Assembly (NCBI RefSeq): GCF_030817355.1
Contig: NZ_JAUSZH010000001.1
Location: 2,536,501-2,600,500 of the forward strand
Source: Streptomyces sp. V1I1
GTDB taxonomy: Bacteria > Actinomycetota > Actinomycetes > Streptomycetales > Streptomycetaceae
DNA: 64,000 nucleotides
Reading direction: 5' to 3'
Below are positions 10,820-19,557 of this stretch, piece after piece (within the stretch, counting starts at the first letter, position 1; each line of letters opens with the position of its first letter). The position numbers and the translations under genes are program-made. The notes under the pieces were generated by a model that saw only the letters and a list, made by a program, of their open reading frames with translations, did not search any database and was not told the DNA's origin.

Positions 10820-12112
10820 TTACTCCCCTTCAACACGCATGATGCTGGCGACACCGCGCACGGTGTCGAGCTTGCGCAGCGCCTCGACGGTCCCGGAGAG
10901 GGCGGCGTCGGACGCGCGGTGGGTGACGACGACGAGGGATGCCTCGCCGTCCTTGCCCTGCTGGCGAACCGTATCGATCGATACGCCGTGCTCGGCGAAG
11001 ACCGTCGCGACCTGGGCGAGCACGCCCGGCTTGTCGGCCACGTCGAGGCTGATGTGGTACCGCGTCACCACGTCGCCCATGGGGCTCACGGGCAGCTGGG
11101 TGTACGCGGACTCGCCGGGCCCGGTGGCCTCGGCGAGCTTGTTGCGGCATACGGCGACGAGATCGCCGAGGACCGCGGACGCGGTGGGCGAACCGCCCGC
11201 GCCCGGACCGTAGAACATCAGCTGCCCGGCGGCCTCGGCCTCGACGAAGACGGCGTTGTACGCCTCGCGGACGGAGGCGAGCGGGTGACTGAGCGGAATC
11301 ATCGCCGGGTGGACGCGGGCGGTGACGGACTTCCCGTCGGCCGCGCGCTCGCAGATGGCGAGGAGCTTGACGGTGCAGCCCATGCGCTTGGCGGAGGCGA
11401 TGTCGGCGGCGCTGACGTCGGTCAGGCCCTCGCGGTAGACGTCGTCGAGGCGTACGCGGGTGTGGAAGGCGATCCCGGCGAGGATGGCGGCCTTGGCGGC
11501 GGCGTCGAAGCCCTCGACGTCGGCGGTCGGGTCGGCCTCGGCGTATCCGAGGGCGGTGGCCTCGTCGAGCGCCTCGGAGTAGCCCGCACCGGAGCTGTCC
11601 ATCTTGTCCAGGATGAAGTTCGTCGTCCCATTGACGATTCCCAGCACCCGGTTGACCTTGTCACCGGCGAGCGACTCGCGCAGCGGCCTGATCAGCGGAA
11701 TCGCGCCGGCGACCGCTGCCTCGAAGTAGAGATCCTTCTCATGCTCCTCGGCGGCGGCGTAGAGGGTCGCGCCGTCCTCGGCGAGCAGCGCCTTGTTGGC
11801 GGAGACGACGGACGCGCCGTGCTCGAAGGCGGAGGTGATGAGGGTGCGGGCAGGCTCGATGCCGCCGATCACCTCGATGACGACGTCGATGTCACCGCGT
11901 TTGACGAGGGCTGTCGCGTCGGTGGTGATGAGCGCGGGGTCGATGCCCTCCCGCACCTTGGAGGGCCGGCGGACGGCGACCCCGGCGAGCTCCACCGGGG
12001 CGCCGATACGTGCGGCGAGGTCTTCGGCGTGCGTCGTCATGATGCGCGCCACCTCTGAGCCGACCACTCCACAGCCCAGCAGCGCCACCTTCAGCGGACG
12101 CGTACGCATCAT
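10820..12112 (-). CDS. hom: Homoserine dehydrogenase
   Basis: The enzyme reduces aspartate semialdehyde to homoserine with NAD(P)H, at the branch toward threonine and methionine. The 430-aa protein has an N-terminal Rossmann motif [10 protein letters not shown] (about 13-22), the central catalytic region with VNGTTNFIL and [16 protein letters not shown], and a C-terminal ACT domain (about 355-428) for threonine feedback. Two adjacent ATG codons (12112 and 12109) share a GAGGT site, so either may start. The short lysA-hom gap (105 bp) probably contains the promoter, but no clear -10/-35 pair could be fixed. Confidence 0.96.
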   Translation of the reverse strand: MMRTRPLKVALLGCGVVGSEVARIMTTHAEDLAARIGAPVELAGVAVRRPSKVREGIDPALITTDATALVKRGDIDVVIEVIGGIEPARTLITSAFEHGASVVSANKALLAEDGATLYAAAEEHEKDLYFEAAVAGAIPLIRPLRESLAGDKVNRVLGIVNGTTNFILDKMDSSGAGYSEALDEATALGYAEADPTADVEGFDAAAKAAILAGIAFHTRVRLDDVYREGLTDVSAADIASAKRMGCTVKLLAICERAADGKSVTARVHPAMIPLSHPLASVREAYNAVFVEAEAAGQLMFYGPGAGGSPTASAVLGDLVAVCRNKLAEATGPGESAYTQLPVSPMGDVVTRYHISLDVADKPGVLAQVATVFAEHGVSIDTVRQQGKDGEASLVVVTHRASDAALSGTVEALRKLDTVRGVASIMRVEGE

Positions 12113-12217
12113 CCGACCTCGTTTCCTTGCTTCAGCTTCACAGCTTGAGTGCGACCCAGTCTCACGCACCGGACGGAAGTTTCTATCCCTTGTCCAGATT
12201 ACGAGACGTCTATTTCA

Positions 12218-13609
12218 TCAGCCGACATCGAGACGCAGGAGATCTTCCTCCGTCTCACGCCGGACGATCACGCGCGCCTCGCCGTCCTTGACCGCGACGA
12301 CGGGCGGGCGGAGTGCGTGGTTGTAATTGCTCGCCATGGAGCGGCAGTACGCGCCGGTGGCGGGCACGGCGATCAAATCGCCGGGCGCGAGGTCGGCGGG
12401 CAGGAACGCGTCCTTGACCACGATGTCGCCGCTCTCGCAGTGCTTGCCGACGACGCGGGCGAGCATCGGCGCGGCGTCGGACGTCCTCGACACGAGGGCG
12501 ACGCTGTACTCGGCGTCGTACAGCGCGGTACGGATGTTGTCCGACATACCGCCGTCGACGCTGACGTATGTGCGCAGGCCGTCGAGCGGCTTGATGGTGC
12601 CGACCTCGTACAGGGTGAAGGCCGTGGGCCCGACGATCGCGCGGCCGGGCTCGACGGAGATCCGGGGCGTACGCAGCTTCGCGGCCTCGCACTCGCGGGT
12701 GACGATCTCGTTGAGAGCCTTGGCGATGTCGTGCGGCTCACGCGGGTCGTCGTCGGAGGTGTACGCGATACCGAGACCGCCACCGAGGTCGATCTCAGGC
12801 AGCTCGATCCCGTGCTCGTCCCGGATCTCGGCGAGAAGACGGACGACGCGATGGGCGGCGACCTCGAAGCCGGAAGTGTCGAAGATCTGCGAACCGATGT
12901 GGGAGTGGATGCCGATGAGCTCGACCCCGTCGAGCCTGAGGGTGCGTCGTACGGCTTCGGCGGCCTGCCCGCCCGCGAGCGGAATCCCGAACTTCTGATC
13001 TTCGTGGGCGGTGGCGATGAATTCATGGGTGTGCGCTTCCACTCCCACCGTCACGCGGATCTGGACACGCTGGCGCTTGCCCAGGCGCTGGGCGGTGTGC
13101 GCGACGCGGACGATCTCCTGGAAGGAGTCGAGGACGATGCGCCCGACGCCGACGCTCACGGCTCGTTCGATCTCTTCCTCGGACTTGTTGTTGCCGTGGA
13201 AGGCGATGCGGTCGGCGGGCATGCCGGCGTCAAGGGCGGTGGTGAGCTCGCCGCCGGAGCAGACGTCGAGGTTGAGCCCTTCTTCGTAGAGCCACTTCAC
13301 CACTGCCCGCGAGAGGAACGCCTTCCCGGCATAGAACACGTCGGCGTCCTTGCCGAAGGCGTCGGCCCAGGCGCGGCAGCGGGCGCGGAAGTCGGCCTCG
13401 TCGAGGAAGTAGGCGGGGGTGCCGAACTCCTCGGCGAGCCGCGTCACTTCGATCCCGCCGACGGTGACGGCGCCGTCGTCGTTTCTGGCGACGGTCCTCG
13501 CCCAGACCTTCTCGTCGAGGACGTTGAGGTCGGTGGGCGGGGCGCTGTAGTGCCCTTCGGGCAGGACGTCTGCGTGGCGGGGCCCGGCGGGGTGTGCGGA
13601 ACGGCTCAT
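12218..13609 (-). CDS. lysA: Diaminopimelate decarboxylase
   Basis: This PLP enzyme decarboxylates meso-diaminopimelate to lysine, the last step of lysine biosynthesis. The 463-aa alanine-racemase-fold protein has the PLP lysine in VFYAGKAFLS (about residue 80), HSHIGSQIFD, the glycine-rich phosphate loop LGGGLGIAY and EPGRAIVGP. ATG 13609 (MSRSAHPAGP) was chosen over an upstream frame that overlaps the argS-like gene. It follows that gene by 7 bases. Streptomyces uses LL-DAP in its wall, but lysine synthesis still needs this step. Confidence 0.95.
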   Translation of the reverse strand: MSRSAHPAGPRHADVLPEGHYSAPPTDLNVLDEKVWARTVARNDDGAVTVGGIEVTRLAEEFGTPAYFLDEADFRARCRAWADAFGKDADVFYAGKAFLSRAVVKWLYEEGLNLDVCSGGELTTALDAGMPADRIAFHGNNKSEEEIERAVSVGVGRIVLDSFQEIVRVAHTAQRLGKRQRVQIRVTVGVEAHTHEFIATAHEDQKFGIPLAGGQAAEAVRRTLRLDGVELIGIHSHIGSQIFDTSGFEVAAHRVVRLLAEIRDEHGIELPEIDLGGGLGIAYTSDDDPREPHDIAKALNEIVTRECEAAKLRTPRISVEPGRAIVGPTAFTLYEVGTIKPLDGLRTYVSVDGGMSDNIRTALYDAEYSVALVSRTSDAAPMLARVVGKHCESGDIVVKDAFLPADLAPGDLIAVPATGAYCRSMASNYNHALRPPVVAVKDGEARVIVRRETEEDLLRLDVG

Positions 13610-13616
13610 TCTTCTC

Positions 13617-14600
13617 TCACAGGTAGTCAGGGGCGGTGATGCCGAGCAGGGACAGGCCACCGGCGAGCACCACCCCGGCGGCTTCGGCGAGCGCGAGCCG
13701 GGAACGGTGGGCGGCCATGGGTTTCTCGTCGCCAACGGGCAGCTCGCCGAGCGGAAGCACGGTGTGCTGGAAGGCGAGAAGGGCGTCGGCGGTGCTTTCC
13801 AGATGCCGGGCGAGCCGGTCGGGCGCGCGAAGGCGGGCCGCGGAGGCGAGGACGGCGGGGTAGTCGCCTATGGCGGTAGTGAGGGCGGGGGCGTCGACGT
13901 GCGTCCGGGAGGCGCTGTCGAAGCCGAGCTGCTCGGCGTTGCGGGTGAGGGCGCGGGTGCGGGAGTAGGCGTACCGGACCCGGAAGAGGGGATTGCTCTC
14001 GTGCTGTACGAGGAGTTCGTCCCCGGCGGAGGGGTGGTCATGGGCGGCGGGCCGGAGGAGGGCCCAGCGGGCGGCGTCGGGGCCGAGCCTCTCGAAGAGG
14101 TCCGGGCCGGGGGCGGGGACGACATGCAGGGCTTCGCGGGCACCGTGCGTGACGTCGGCCCCCTGAGAGCCAAGGAGCTGGTGGACGGTCTCGGCCCAGA
14201 TGCGGGCACGGAGCTCGTCGACGGCGTGGAAGCGGACGGAGACGCCGGCGGCTGAGTCCCCATACCCGTATCGGGACCCCTGCTCCAGCACCCGCCGTAC
14301 GAGATCTTGCTGCGCGCCGTCATCCAGGGTGATGTTGAGGAAGCCCGGCCCGGTGATCTCGATCCCGGCAATCCCGGGGGCCTGGGCGATACGGGGCCGC
14401 AGGACTTCGGCGACGGCGCGTGGCTGCTGGCCCGCGGGCCCCGCCAGGCGGAGGGCGACATTGGTGGCGTAGTCCCCGGACCCCCCGGGCCGCGGCCGCT
14501 CGACGCTGACGCTCTCGGGCACGGGCGCGCGCAGCACACCGTCCTCCACCGCGCGGCACACAGCGTGCAGCACGGTACGGGAGAGCTCAGCGGGAGTCAC
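13617..14600 (-). CDS. ArgS-related anticodon-binding (DALR) protein, catalytic core absent
   Basis: The 327-aa protein resembles arginyl-tRNA synthetase at both ends only. The N-terminal Add-1-like domain has DYATNVALRLAG and ends in GPGFLNITL. The C-terminal DALR anticodon-binding domain has VRYAYSRTRALTRNAEQLG and FQHTVLPL. The HIGH and KMSKS aminoacylation motifs are not found, so it cannot charge tRNA as a normal ArgS. GTG 14600 is preceded by a reasonable SD and gives VTPAELSRTVL. It sits directly before lysA in a coupled unit. NCBI uses the name NrtL for such ArgS-related proteins (from memory). Its role may be tRNA-Arg binding or regulation. Confidence 0.8.
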   Translation of the reverse strand: MTPAELSRTVLHAVCRAVEDGVLRAPVPESVSVERPRPGGSGDYATNVALRLAGPAGQQPRAVAEVLRPRIAQAPGIAGIEITGPGFLNITLDDGAQQDLVRRVLEQGSRYGYGDSAAGVSVRFHAVDELRARIWAETVHQLLGSQGADVTHGAREALHVVPAPGPDLFERLGPDAARWALLRPAAHDHPSAGDELLVQHESNPLFRVRYAYSRTRALTRNAEQLGFDSASRTHVDAPALTTAIGDYPAVLASAARLRAPDRLARHLESTADALLAFQHTVLPLGELPVGDEKPMAAHRSRLALAEAAGVVLAGGLSLLGITAPDYL

Positions 14601-14655
14601 GGGACAAGCGTATGGGAGGGAGGGGGGCCCTTCGCGAACCGGTTTCGCGATGCGG

Positions 14656-15090
14656 TCAGCCCCGTGCGCTTTCCGCCCGCCCGGCACCATGCATGCCGTC
14701 GACGGACGGCGGGCCCTCCCGGTGCATCAACTGCCGTACGAGCCGGACCAGCTCGGCCGGCTCGAAGGGTTTGGCGAGAAAGGCGTCCACACCGGCGCCG
14801 AGGCCGGTCTCCACCTCGTACTGCGTACAGGCACTGATGATCGCGACCGGCAGATGCCTGGTCCGCGGATCGTCCCGCAGCAGCGCGGCGGTCCGGAGCC
14901 CGTCGAGGCGGGGCATCACGACATCGAGGGTGACGACATCGGGACAGACCCGATGCACGACCTCCAGGCACTCGGCACCATCGGCCGCGGTCACGACCTC
15001 GAAGCCCTCCAGCTCGAGGTTGACCCTGATCAACTGCCGGATGACCCGGTTGTCGTCGACAACGAGCACTCGGCCGGATGCGCCTGACAC
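14656..15090 (-). CDS. Single-domain response regulator (receiver only)
   Basis: This 144-aa protein is a CheY-like receiver. It has the acidic pair VVDDN near residues 9-13, the phospho-acceptor Asp in VTLDVVMPRLDG, the Ser/Thr switch in AIISAC and the conserved Lys in LAKPFEPAEL. No DNA-binding or enzymatic output domain follows, so it must act through a partner. No histidine kinase is adjacent. GTG 15090 (VSGASGRVLVVDD) is favoured over an upstream ATG because the receiver begins immediately after it. It is the last housekeeping gene before the tRNA and the integrated element. Confidence 0.88.
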   Translation of the reverse strand: MSGASGRVLVVDDNRVIRQLIRVNLELEGFEVVTAADGAECLEVVHRVCPDVVTLDVVMPRLDGLRTAALLRDDPRTRHLPVAIISACTQYEVETGLGAGVDAFLAKPFEPAELVRLVRQLMHREGPPSVDGMHGAGRAESARG

Positions 15091-15311
15091 AACTCGAGAG
15101 TAGGTCGGCGGGCAGGGCTGCGTCCGGGTTTTGCCCACTTCCACCCTGTGCGGGCGACCTGAGCTGGCCGTTGGCGGGCGCGGGGCGGGGCGCGGGGCGG
15201 GGGCTTGGGGAGGCGCTCGAGGTAGGGCTTGGGAGGCGGAAATACCTGTTCACGGGGACCGTGTGGGAGCTGGTAGGGTTCTACCCGTCGCCACGCAGTA
15301 GCGGGGCGTAC

Positions 15312-15383
15312 GCCCCCGTAGCTCAGGGGATAGAGCAACGGCCTCCGGAGCCGTGTGCGCAGGTTCGAATCCTGCCGGGGGCA
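15312..15383 (+). tRNA. tRNA-Arg (anticodon CCG)
   Basis: The 72-nt cloverleaf has acceptor arms GCCCCCG and CGGGGGC with discriminator A. The anticodon stem ACGGC/GCCGT encloses the loop CTCCGGA (anticodon CCG at 15345-15347), and the T-arm loop is GTTCGAATC. CCA is not encoded. It decodes the CGG arginine codon. Its 3' half is repeated exactly at 39279-39325: the gene is the integration site of the AICE, and its 3' part is now supplied by the element. Confidence 0.97.
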
Positions 15384-15384
15384 C
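15338..15384 (+). repeat. attL of the AICE (47-bp tRNA 3' half)
   Basis: Bases 15338-15384, from the anticodon stem to one base past the tRNA 3' end, are identical to 39279-39325. The preceding bases (GCA versus CAG) and following bases (CCTG versus TCGT) differ, so the shared block is exactly bounded. This is the direct repeat expected when a tyrosine integrase inserts an element into the 3' end of a tRNA gene. The int gene lies about 0.95 kb inside this end. Confidence 0.92.
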
Positions 15385-15401
15385 CCTGTATGAGGTGCCC
15401 A

Positions 15402-15441
15402 AAGACCCCGCCATCAGCGCTTTCGCTGAGGACGGGGTCTT
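15402..15441. terminator. Terminator supplied to the tRNA by the element
   Basis: AAGACCCCG (15402-15410) and its complement CGGGGTCTT (15433-15441), with a second inner stem TCAGCG/CGCTGA, form a hairpin 18 bases after the tRNA. It lies inside the element and replaces the chromosomal terminator now stranded beyond attR. Confidence 0.75.
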
Positions 15442-15759
15442 GGCGTATGTGCAGCTGTATGCGGCTCGGAGCGGCCGTATGTCGGGGTCCGTGGACGAGG
15501 CGTGGACGGGATCTTCGAGCATCTGCCCAGGTCAGCCGAGCATCGCCACGTCAAGCCGAGTTGCCCTTCACCAGGAGCTGCCTCGGATGCGGTCACAGGC
15601 TGGCGTGCCAGTGCCGCTCTAGATCGTCTGTGTCGAATACGCTGCGAAGACGTCCAGCCTGGCGTCCTGGATAACGCGTACACAAGGGAATGCGGCCCGG
15701 TGGCGGCTCTTCACGTCGGCCCGGATGGCGCAGCTGCCGGATGCCTGAAGGGGTGTGGC
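15442..15759. other. Gap between attL and the GNAT gene
   Basis: About 320 bp. Frames through it are not supported: composition is mixed and there is no ribosome-binding site. A GTG-rich frame merely extends the GNAT gene upstream. The attP side of the element should include integrase arm sites here, but I could not define them. Confidence 0.3.
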
Positions 15760-16230
15760 ATGAGGTCCCCAGGCGTGCACCTACGGGAGATCACCGACGA
15801 CAACCGGGATGCCGTTCGTGCCCTCCGCGTCCGACGTGACCAGAAGCAGTTCGTCGCCTCCGTGTCCAAGTCGCTCAAGAAGGCGGCGAAGACGCCGGAG
15901 GCCAACCCCTGGTACCGCGCCCTGTACCGTGGCGACGAGCCAGTCGGCTTCGTGATGCTGTCGTGGAAACCGCCGGCTGGTCCTTTCAAAGGGCGGCACT
16001 TCCTCTGGCGCCTCCTCATCGACAAGCGGTACCAGAGGCGAGGGATCGGCCGAGAGGCGCTCACGCAGATCGCCGCCCTGGTTCGCGCGGACGGCGCCAC
16101 CGAGCTGCTGACCAGCTACGAGCCCGGCGACGGCGAACCGTGGCCCTTCTACCAGAAGTTCGGGTTCGAGCCCACCGGGGAGATCGACGACGGCGAGATC
16201 GTTCTGCGGCTCACCTTCCCCGCTCGGTGA
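15760..16230 (+). CDS. GNAT acetyltransferase, diamine (spermidine)-type
   Basis: The 156-aa protein uses acetyl-CoA to acetylate an amine. It follows the pattern of Gram-positive diamine acetyltransferases: an N-terminal HLREITDDN segment, RDQKQFVAS, then VGFVMLSW and the acetyl-CoA pyrophosphate loop RYQRRGIGREAL (about residues 88-99). The C-terminal PWPFYQKFGFEPTGE is also typical. The ATG at 15760 follows GAAGGGG at good spacing; the frame opens further upstream, but that part has no domain. It is convergent with int and is probably cargo acquired with the element end. The substrate (polyamine or antibiotic) is not established. Confidence 0.8.
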   Translation: MRSPGVHLREITDDNRDAVRALRVRRDQKQFVASVSKSLKKAAKTPEANPWYRALYRGDEPVGFVMLSWKPPAGPFKGRHFLWRLLIDKRYQRRGIGREALTQIAALVRADGATELLTSYEPGDGEPWPFYQKFGFEPTGEIDDGEIVLRLTFPAR

Positions 16231-16286
16231 GCTCATACGGGAAGCCGCGGACAAACAACCGATGGCACACGGCCGAGAGACGACGA

Positions 16287-16311
16287 AGCCCCCGGCCTGT
16301 GGCTGGGGGCT
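16287..16311. terminator. Bidirectional hairpin between GNAT gene and int
   Basis: AGCCCCCGGCC and GGCTGGGGGCT form an 11-base stem with one mismatch around TGT, between two convergent genes. It could end both transcripts. Confidence 0.7.
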
Positions 16312-16329
16312 AACGGCCTACGTGCGTGA

Positions 16330-17703
16330 TCACTCGTATTCGCGCAACAACTCTTCGATCTTGCGGTTGGCGATCTCCTGCCGTCCGTCGAGGCACTTCG
16401 CGTAGCGCGTCAGCAGGACCTCAACGCTGTTGCCGGCACGCTCGGCGACCTCAGTAGGGTCGACGCCCGCGTTCAGCCACGTCGACAACGCCGAGTGCCG
16501 GAGGTCGTACGGCCGACCCGCAAGCGGCGAGGCCGCGACGGCAGGCGGAAGCGCGAGGAGCCGGGCCTCCTGCCACACGCGGTAGTAGGTCGAGGACGGG
16601 ACGACCGAGCCCTTCTCGCTGAAGAACAGCCGCCCGTCGTCCGCCGTGCCGAAGGTGACCAGGTGCTCGCGGAGCACGGCGACAAGGTGTGGCGGGATAG
16701 GCACCCGCCTGACGTCCTCGGTCGGACGGTTCTTCAGCCCGCGGTCGTCGTGGGTCTCCCCCGAGTCGGTCCACTGCTTGCCGACCGACGGACGGGTCCG
16801 GTGGAGCAGCGCCGAGCCCCAGCCTTGTTCGGGAAGGTTCAGGTCCGTCTCGACGAGGCCGACCCCTTCCGCCGGCCGAAGACCACCGAAGTACATGGCG
16901 GCAAACAGACCCACAAGGCGACGACCACGGGCACGCCGGTAACCGCCCACGTAGGAAACGGCCGCCAGGAGATTGCGCGCCTGCTCCGGGTTGGCGACAA
17001 CCCGGAGGTCAACCTGGTTGGACACCTTCGGCTTCTGCCAGCGGACAGCCGTGATGGGGTTCTCGCGCAGCTCCCCCAGGTCGACGGCGTAATTCGCGGC
17101 GTTGACGAGCGTCCGGCGCTTACGCCTCACGGTCTCTGCCGCTGCTGCCGTGCCGTCGAGCTTGAGTTTCAGTGAGTCGAGGACCGCGCGAGCCATGGCG
17201 GGCTCAGCGAGATCGGCGAGCGGTCGGGACGCCTTGGATACCCAGTGAAGAACGTTCCGCACGTCGTCCGGCACTGCCCGATCGTCAGGCCCCGGTAGCA
17301 CGAAGGCCCAGTTGCGCAGTGCTTTGCGGATTGCCTCGTCGTACGGCCGCCCGGCACGCTCGTCGAGGAGTTCCAGCGTCACGCTGGTGAGGGATTCGTT
17401 GATGCCGTCTCGCGTATTGGGGGCGGCATGGGGCCACTTCATGGCGAGGTACTTGAGAGCGAAGGCGTACCACGACACGGCCGACTTCTTCTCTTCCATC
17501 GACGCCGGGTAGCCCGACTCTGTGTCGAACTCCTCGCCGTCGCGCATCGCACGCATTAGCTTCGTGCGGTAATGGTCGGCAAGTGCCTTGGTGCGAAAGG
17601 ACTCCGAGAAGACATTGCCCGCCACAGACCAGCGGACACCGTACGAGGGTGTCTTGGTGTCTCGCTTACGGACGCTCCAGACTTTCACGTCGAGAGACTT
17701 CAC
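16330..17703 (-). CDS. int: Tyrosine recombinase integrase of the AICE
   Basis: The 457-aa protein integrates and, with the excisionase, excises the element at the tRNA-Arg gene. An N-terminal AP2-like/SAM-like arm region (about 1-225) precedes the catalytic domain. That domain has the first Arg in YFGGLRPAEG (near 278), box II YDLRHSALSTWL (first His replaced by Tyr, as often in actinobacterial integrases) and the nucleophile Tyr in LLTRYAKC near 430. The GTG at 17703 overlaps the xis stop (GTGA), so xis and int are coupled. An upstream extension of the frame lies over xis and was not used. It lies beside attL, as expected. Confidence 0.93.
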   Translation of the reverse strand: MKSLDVKVWSVRKRDTKTPSYGVRWSVAGNVFSESFRTKALADHYRTKLMRAMRDGEEFDTESGYPASMEEKKSAVSWYAFALKYLAMKWPHAAPNTRDGINESLTSVTLELLDERAGRPYDEAIRKALRNWAFVLPGPDDRAVPDDVRNVLHWVSKASRPLADLAEPAMARAVLDSLKLKLDGTAAAAETVRRKRRTLVNAANYAVDLGELRENPITAVRWQKPKVSNQVDLRVVANPEQARNLLAAVSYVGGYRRARGRRLVGLFAAMYFGGLRPAEGVGLVETDLNLPEQGWGSALLHRTRPSVGKQWTDSGETHDDRGLKNRPTEDVRRVPIPPHLVAVLREHLVTFGTADDGRLFFSEKGSVVPSSTYYRVWQEARLLALPPAVAASPLAGRPYDLRHSALSTWLNAGVDPTEVAERAGNSVEVLLTRYAKCLDGRQEIANRKIEELLREYE

Positions 17704-17885
17704 GCCGCAGCCTCCAACTGCCGCAGCCAGGTCCGAAAATCGCTCCGCCAAACTCGAAGTTCCCCGTTGGGCAGCTTGAAAGCAGCCGGCCCCTGCCCGA
17801 GCTCGCGCCACCGGTAGAAGGTCCGTCGAGATACGTCACCGAGTTCGGCCAGGATCTGTGGAACGGTCATCAGCTCGTCTTTCAC
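17700..17885 (-). CDS. xis: Excisionase, small HTH (MerR-like) protein
   Basis: The 61-aa protein has the helix-turn-helix of the excisionase/AlpA family: TVPQILAELGDVSRRTFYRWRELG (about residues 7-30; only the pattern is given), followed by a basic DNA-contacting segment. It directs the integrase toward excision. Its GTG start overlaps the stop of the interrupted rep gene and its stop overlaps int, the rep-xis-int order known from pSAM2. Since rep is split by an IS, xis and int expression from the upstream promoter may be reduced or may now come from the IS. Confidence 0.88.
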   Translation of the reverse strand: MKDELMTVPQILAELGDVSRRTFYRWRELGQGPAAFKLPNGELRVWRSDFRTWLRQLEAAA

Positions 17886-18310
17886 GTCATCGCTCCTTCC
17901 GGCGTGCGTTGGTCTTGCATGGCTTCGCGTGCGGTTTCTCGGTTGAGTCGGATGTCTTCGGCGATGGATGCGGCGAGGGCGGATTCGCCGGGGGTGTGGC
18001 CGTGGCCGGCGTATCGCCAGTCGGCGAGCACGAGCGTGGTCTCGGGTTCGGGCAGGCCGAGGGCTTGGCGTTGCTCGGTGGCGCGGTAGTCGGCGCGGAC
18101 CTGACGCCGTTCGGCAAAGGTCGAGGAGTAGCGGCGGGACTTGGTCAGGAAGTGGCCGCGGAAGCCGAGCATGTGTGCCCAGGCCCAGAGCTTGCGGTCC
18201 GGGTAGAGCGGATCAAGGTCCCAGCAGGCGCGGATGAGCCGTCGGGCGTGGTCGGGTACGTGAACCGTTCCGGGTTCGGTAGGGACTCGATCGTTTGAGA
18301 GGATCGAGTC

Positions 18311-18637
18311 ATGGCACGTCCTTCCCCTTACCCCCTTGAGCTGCGCAAGCGCGCGGTCCGCATGGTCGCCGAGGTGCGGCCGGAGTACGACACCGAGTGG
18401 TCCGCGATGAAGGCGGTCGCCGCCAAGCTGGGGATCGGGACGACCGAGACTTTGCGCAAGTGGGTCCGCCAGGACCAGATCGACAACGGGGCCCGGCCTG
18501 GCGTCACGACCGATGAGTCTGCCCAGGTCAAAGCGTTGAAGAAGGAAGTCGCCGAGCTCAAGCGGGCGAATGAGATCCTCAAGGCCGCTTCGGCTTTCTT
18601 CGCGGCCGAGCTCGACCGGCCACATCTGCGCTCGTGA
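18311..18637 (+). CDS. IS3-family transposase OrfA
   Basis: The 108-aa protein has an N-terminal helix-turn-helix (PYPLELRKRAVRMV to GTTETLRKWVRQ, about residues 5-57) that binds the IS ends. A C-terminal leucine-zipper coiled coil follows (VKALKKEVAELKRANEILKA, about 75-94). Its stop overlaps the orfB start (GTGA at 18634-18637), the usual place for translational coupling or frameshift production of the OrfAB transposase. Confidence 0.92.
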   Translation: MARPSPYPLELRKRAVRMVAEVRPEYDTEWSAMKAVAAKLGIGTTETLRKWVRQDQIDNGARPGVTTDESAQVKALKKEVAELKRANEILKAASAFFAAELDRPHLRS

Positions 18638-19557
18638 CCTTCGTCGACGAGAACCGGGACCGCTTCGGCGGCGTCGAGCCGATCTGCACCGTTCTCAACG
18701 AGCACGGTGTCGGTATCTCCCCCTCCACCTACTACGCAGCCAAGGCCCGGCCTCCGTCGCTTCGGGCGACCCGGGACGCGGAACTGAAGGCACTGATCCA
18801 GCAGGTGTTCGACGCCAACTACCGCGTCTACGGGGCCCGGAAGATCTGGCGCGAGCTGAACCGACAAGGTCATGCGGTGGCCCGGTGCACCGTCGAGCGC
18901 CTGATGCGCGAGCTCGGCCTCGCCGGCGCCGTCCGCGGCAAGAAGGTCATCACTACGGTCACCGACCCGGCCGCCGGCCGGGCCCCCGACCTGGTCGACC
19001 GGGACTTCGTCGCCCAGGCGCCGAACCGCTGCTGGGTCGCGGACTTCACCCACATCGCCACCTGGGCCGGGGTCGTCTACATCGCGTTCGTCGTGGACAC
19101 CTTCTCCCGCCGCATCGTCGGCTGGTCGGCGGCCACGACCAAACACACCGAACTGGTCCTGGCCGCACTGGAGATGGGCCTATGGCAGCGCGATCGGGAA
19201 GGCAGTCCGCACCAACCCGGGCAGCTGATCCATCACAGCGACGCGGGCAGTCAGTACACCTCGTTCAAGCTGGCCACCCATCTCCAAGGCGAGGGCATAG
19301 CGGCGTCCATCGGATCAGTCGGCGACGCCTACGACAATGCCCTGATGGAGTCCACGATCGGTCTTTTCAAGACCGAGTTGATCAAGCCTCAGCGGCCCTG
19401 GAAGACGCTGTCCGAGGTCGAGTTGGCCACCGCCGAATGGATCGACTGGTACAACCACCGCCGACTTCACGGTGAGATCGGCCACGTCCCACCCGCCGAA
19501 TACGAAGCCCACCACTACCTGACAGCCACAAAACACCAGGTCACAGTCACGCCATAG
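18634..19557 (+). CDS. IS3-family transposase OrfB (DDE integrase core)
   Basis: The 307-aa catalytic subunit has an N-terminal HTH_21-like segment (VYGARKIWRELNRQGH) and an rve core. The DDE triad is visible as WVADFTHI, HHSDAGSQYTS and DNALMESTIGLFKTEL. The C-terminal WIDWYNHRRLHGEIG motif is typical of IS3 and related IS150/IS51 subgroups. The frame is complete and uninterrupted, so the element may be active. Confidence 0.93.
   Translation: MTFVDENRDRFGGVEPICTVLNEHGVGISPSTYYAAKARPPSLRATRDAELKALIQQVFDANYRVYGARKIWRELNRQGHAVARCTVERLMRELGLAGAVRGKKVITTVTDPAAGRAPDLVDRDFVAQAPNRCWVADFTHIATWAGVVYIAFVVDTFSRRIVGWSAATTKHTELVLAALEMGLWQRDREGSPHQPGQLIHHSDAGSQYTSFKLATHLQGEGIAASIGSVGDAYDNALMESTIGLFKTELIKPQRPWKTLSEVELATAEWIDWYNHRRLHGEIGHVPPAEYEAHHYLTATKHQVTVTP

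Noticed and set aside
12113..12217. Threonine or lysine riboswitch before hom
   Set aside because: The 105-bp gap shows no lysine-riboswitch core or leader peptide with Thr/Ile codons.
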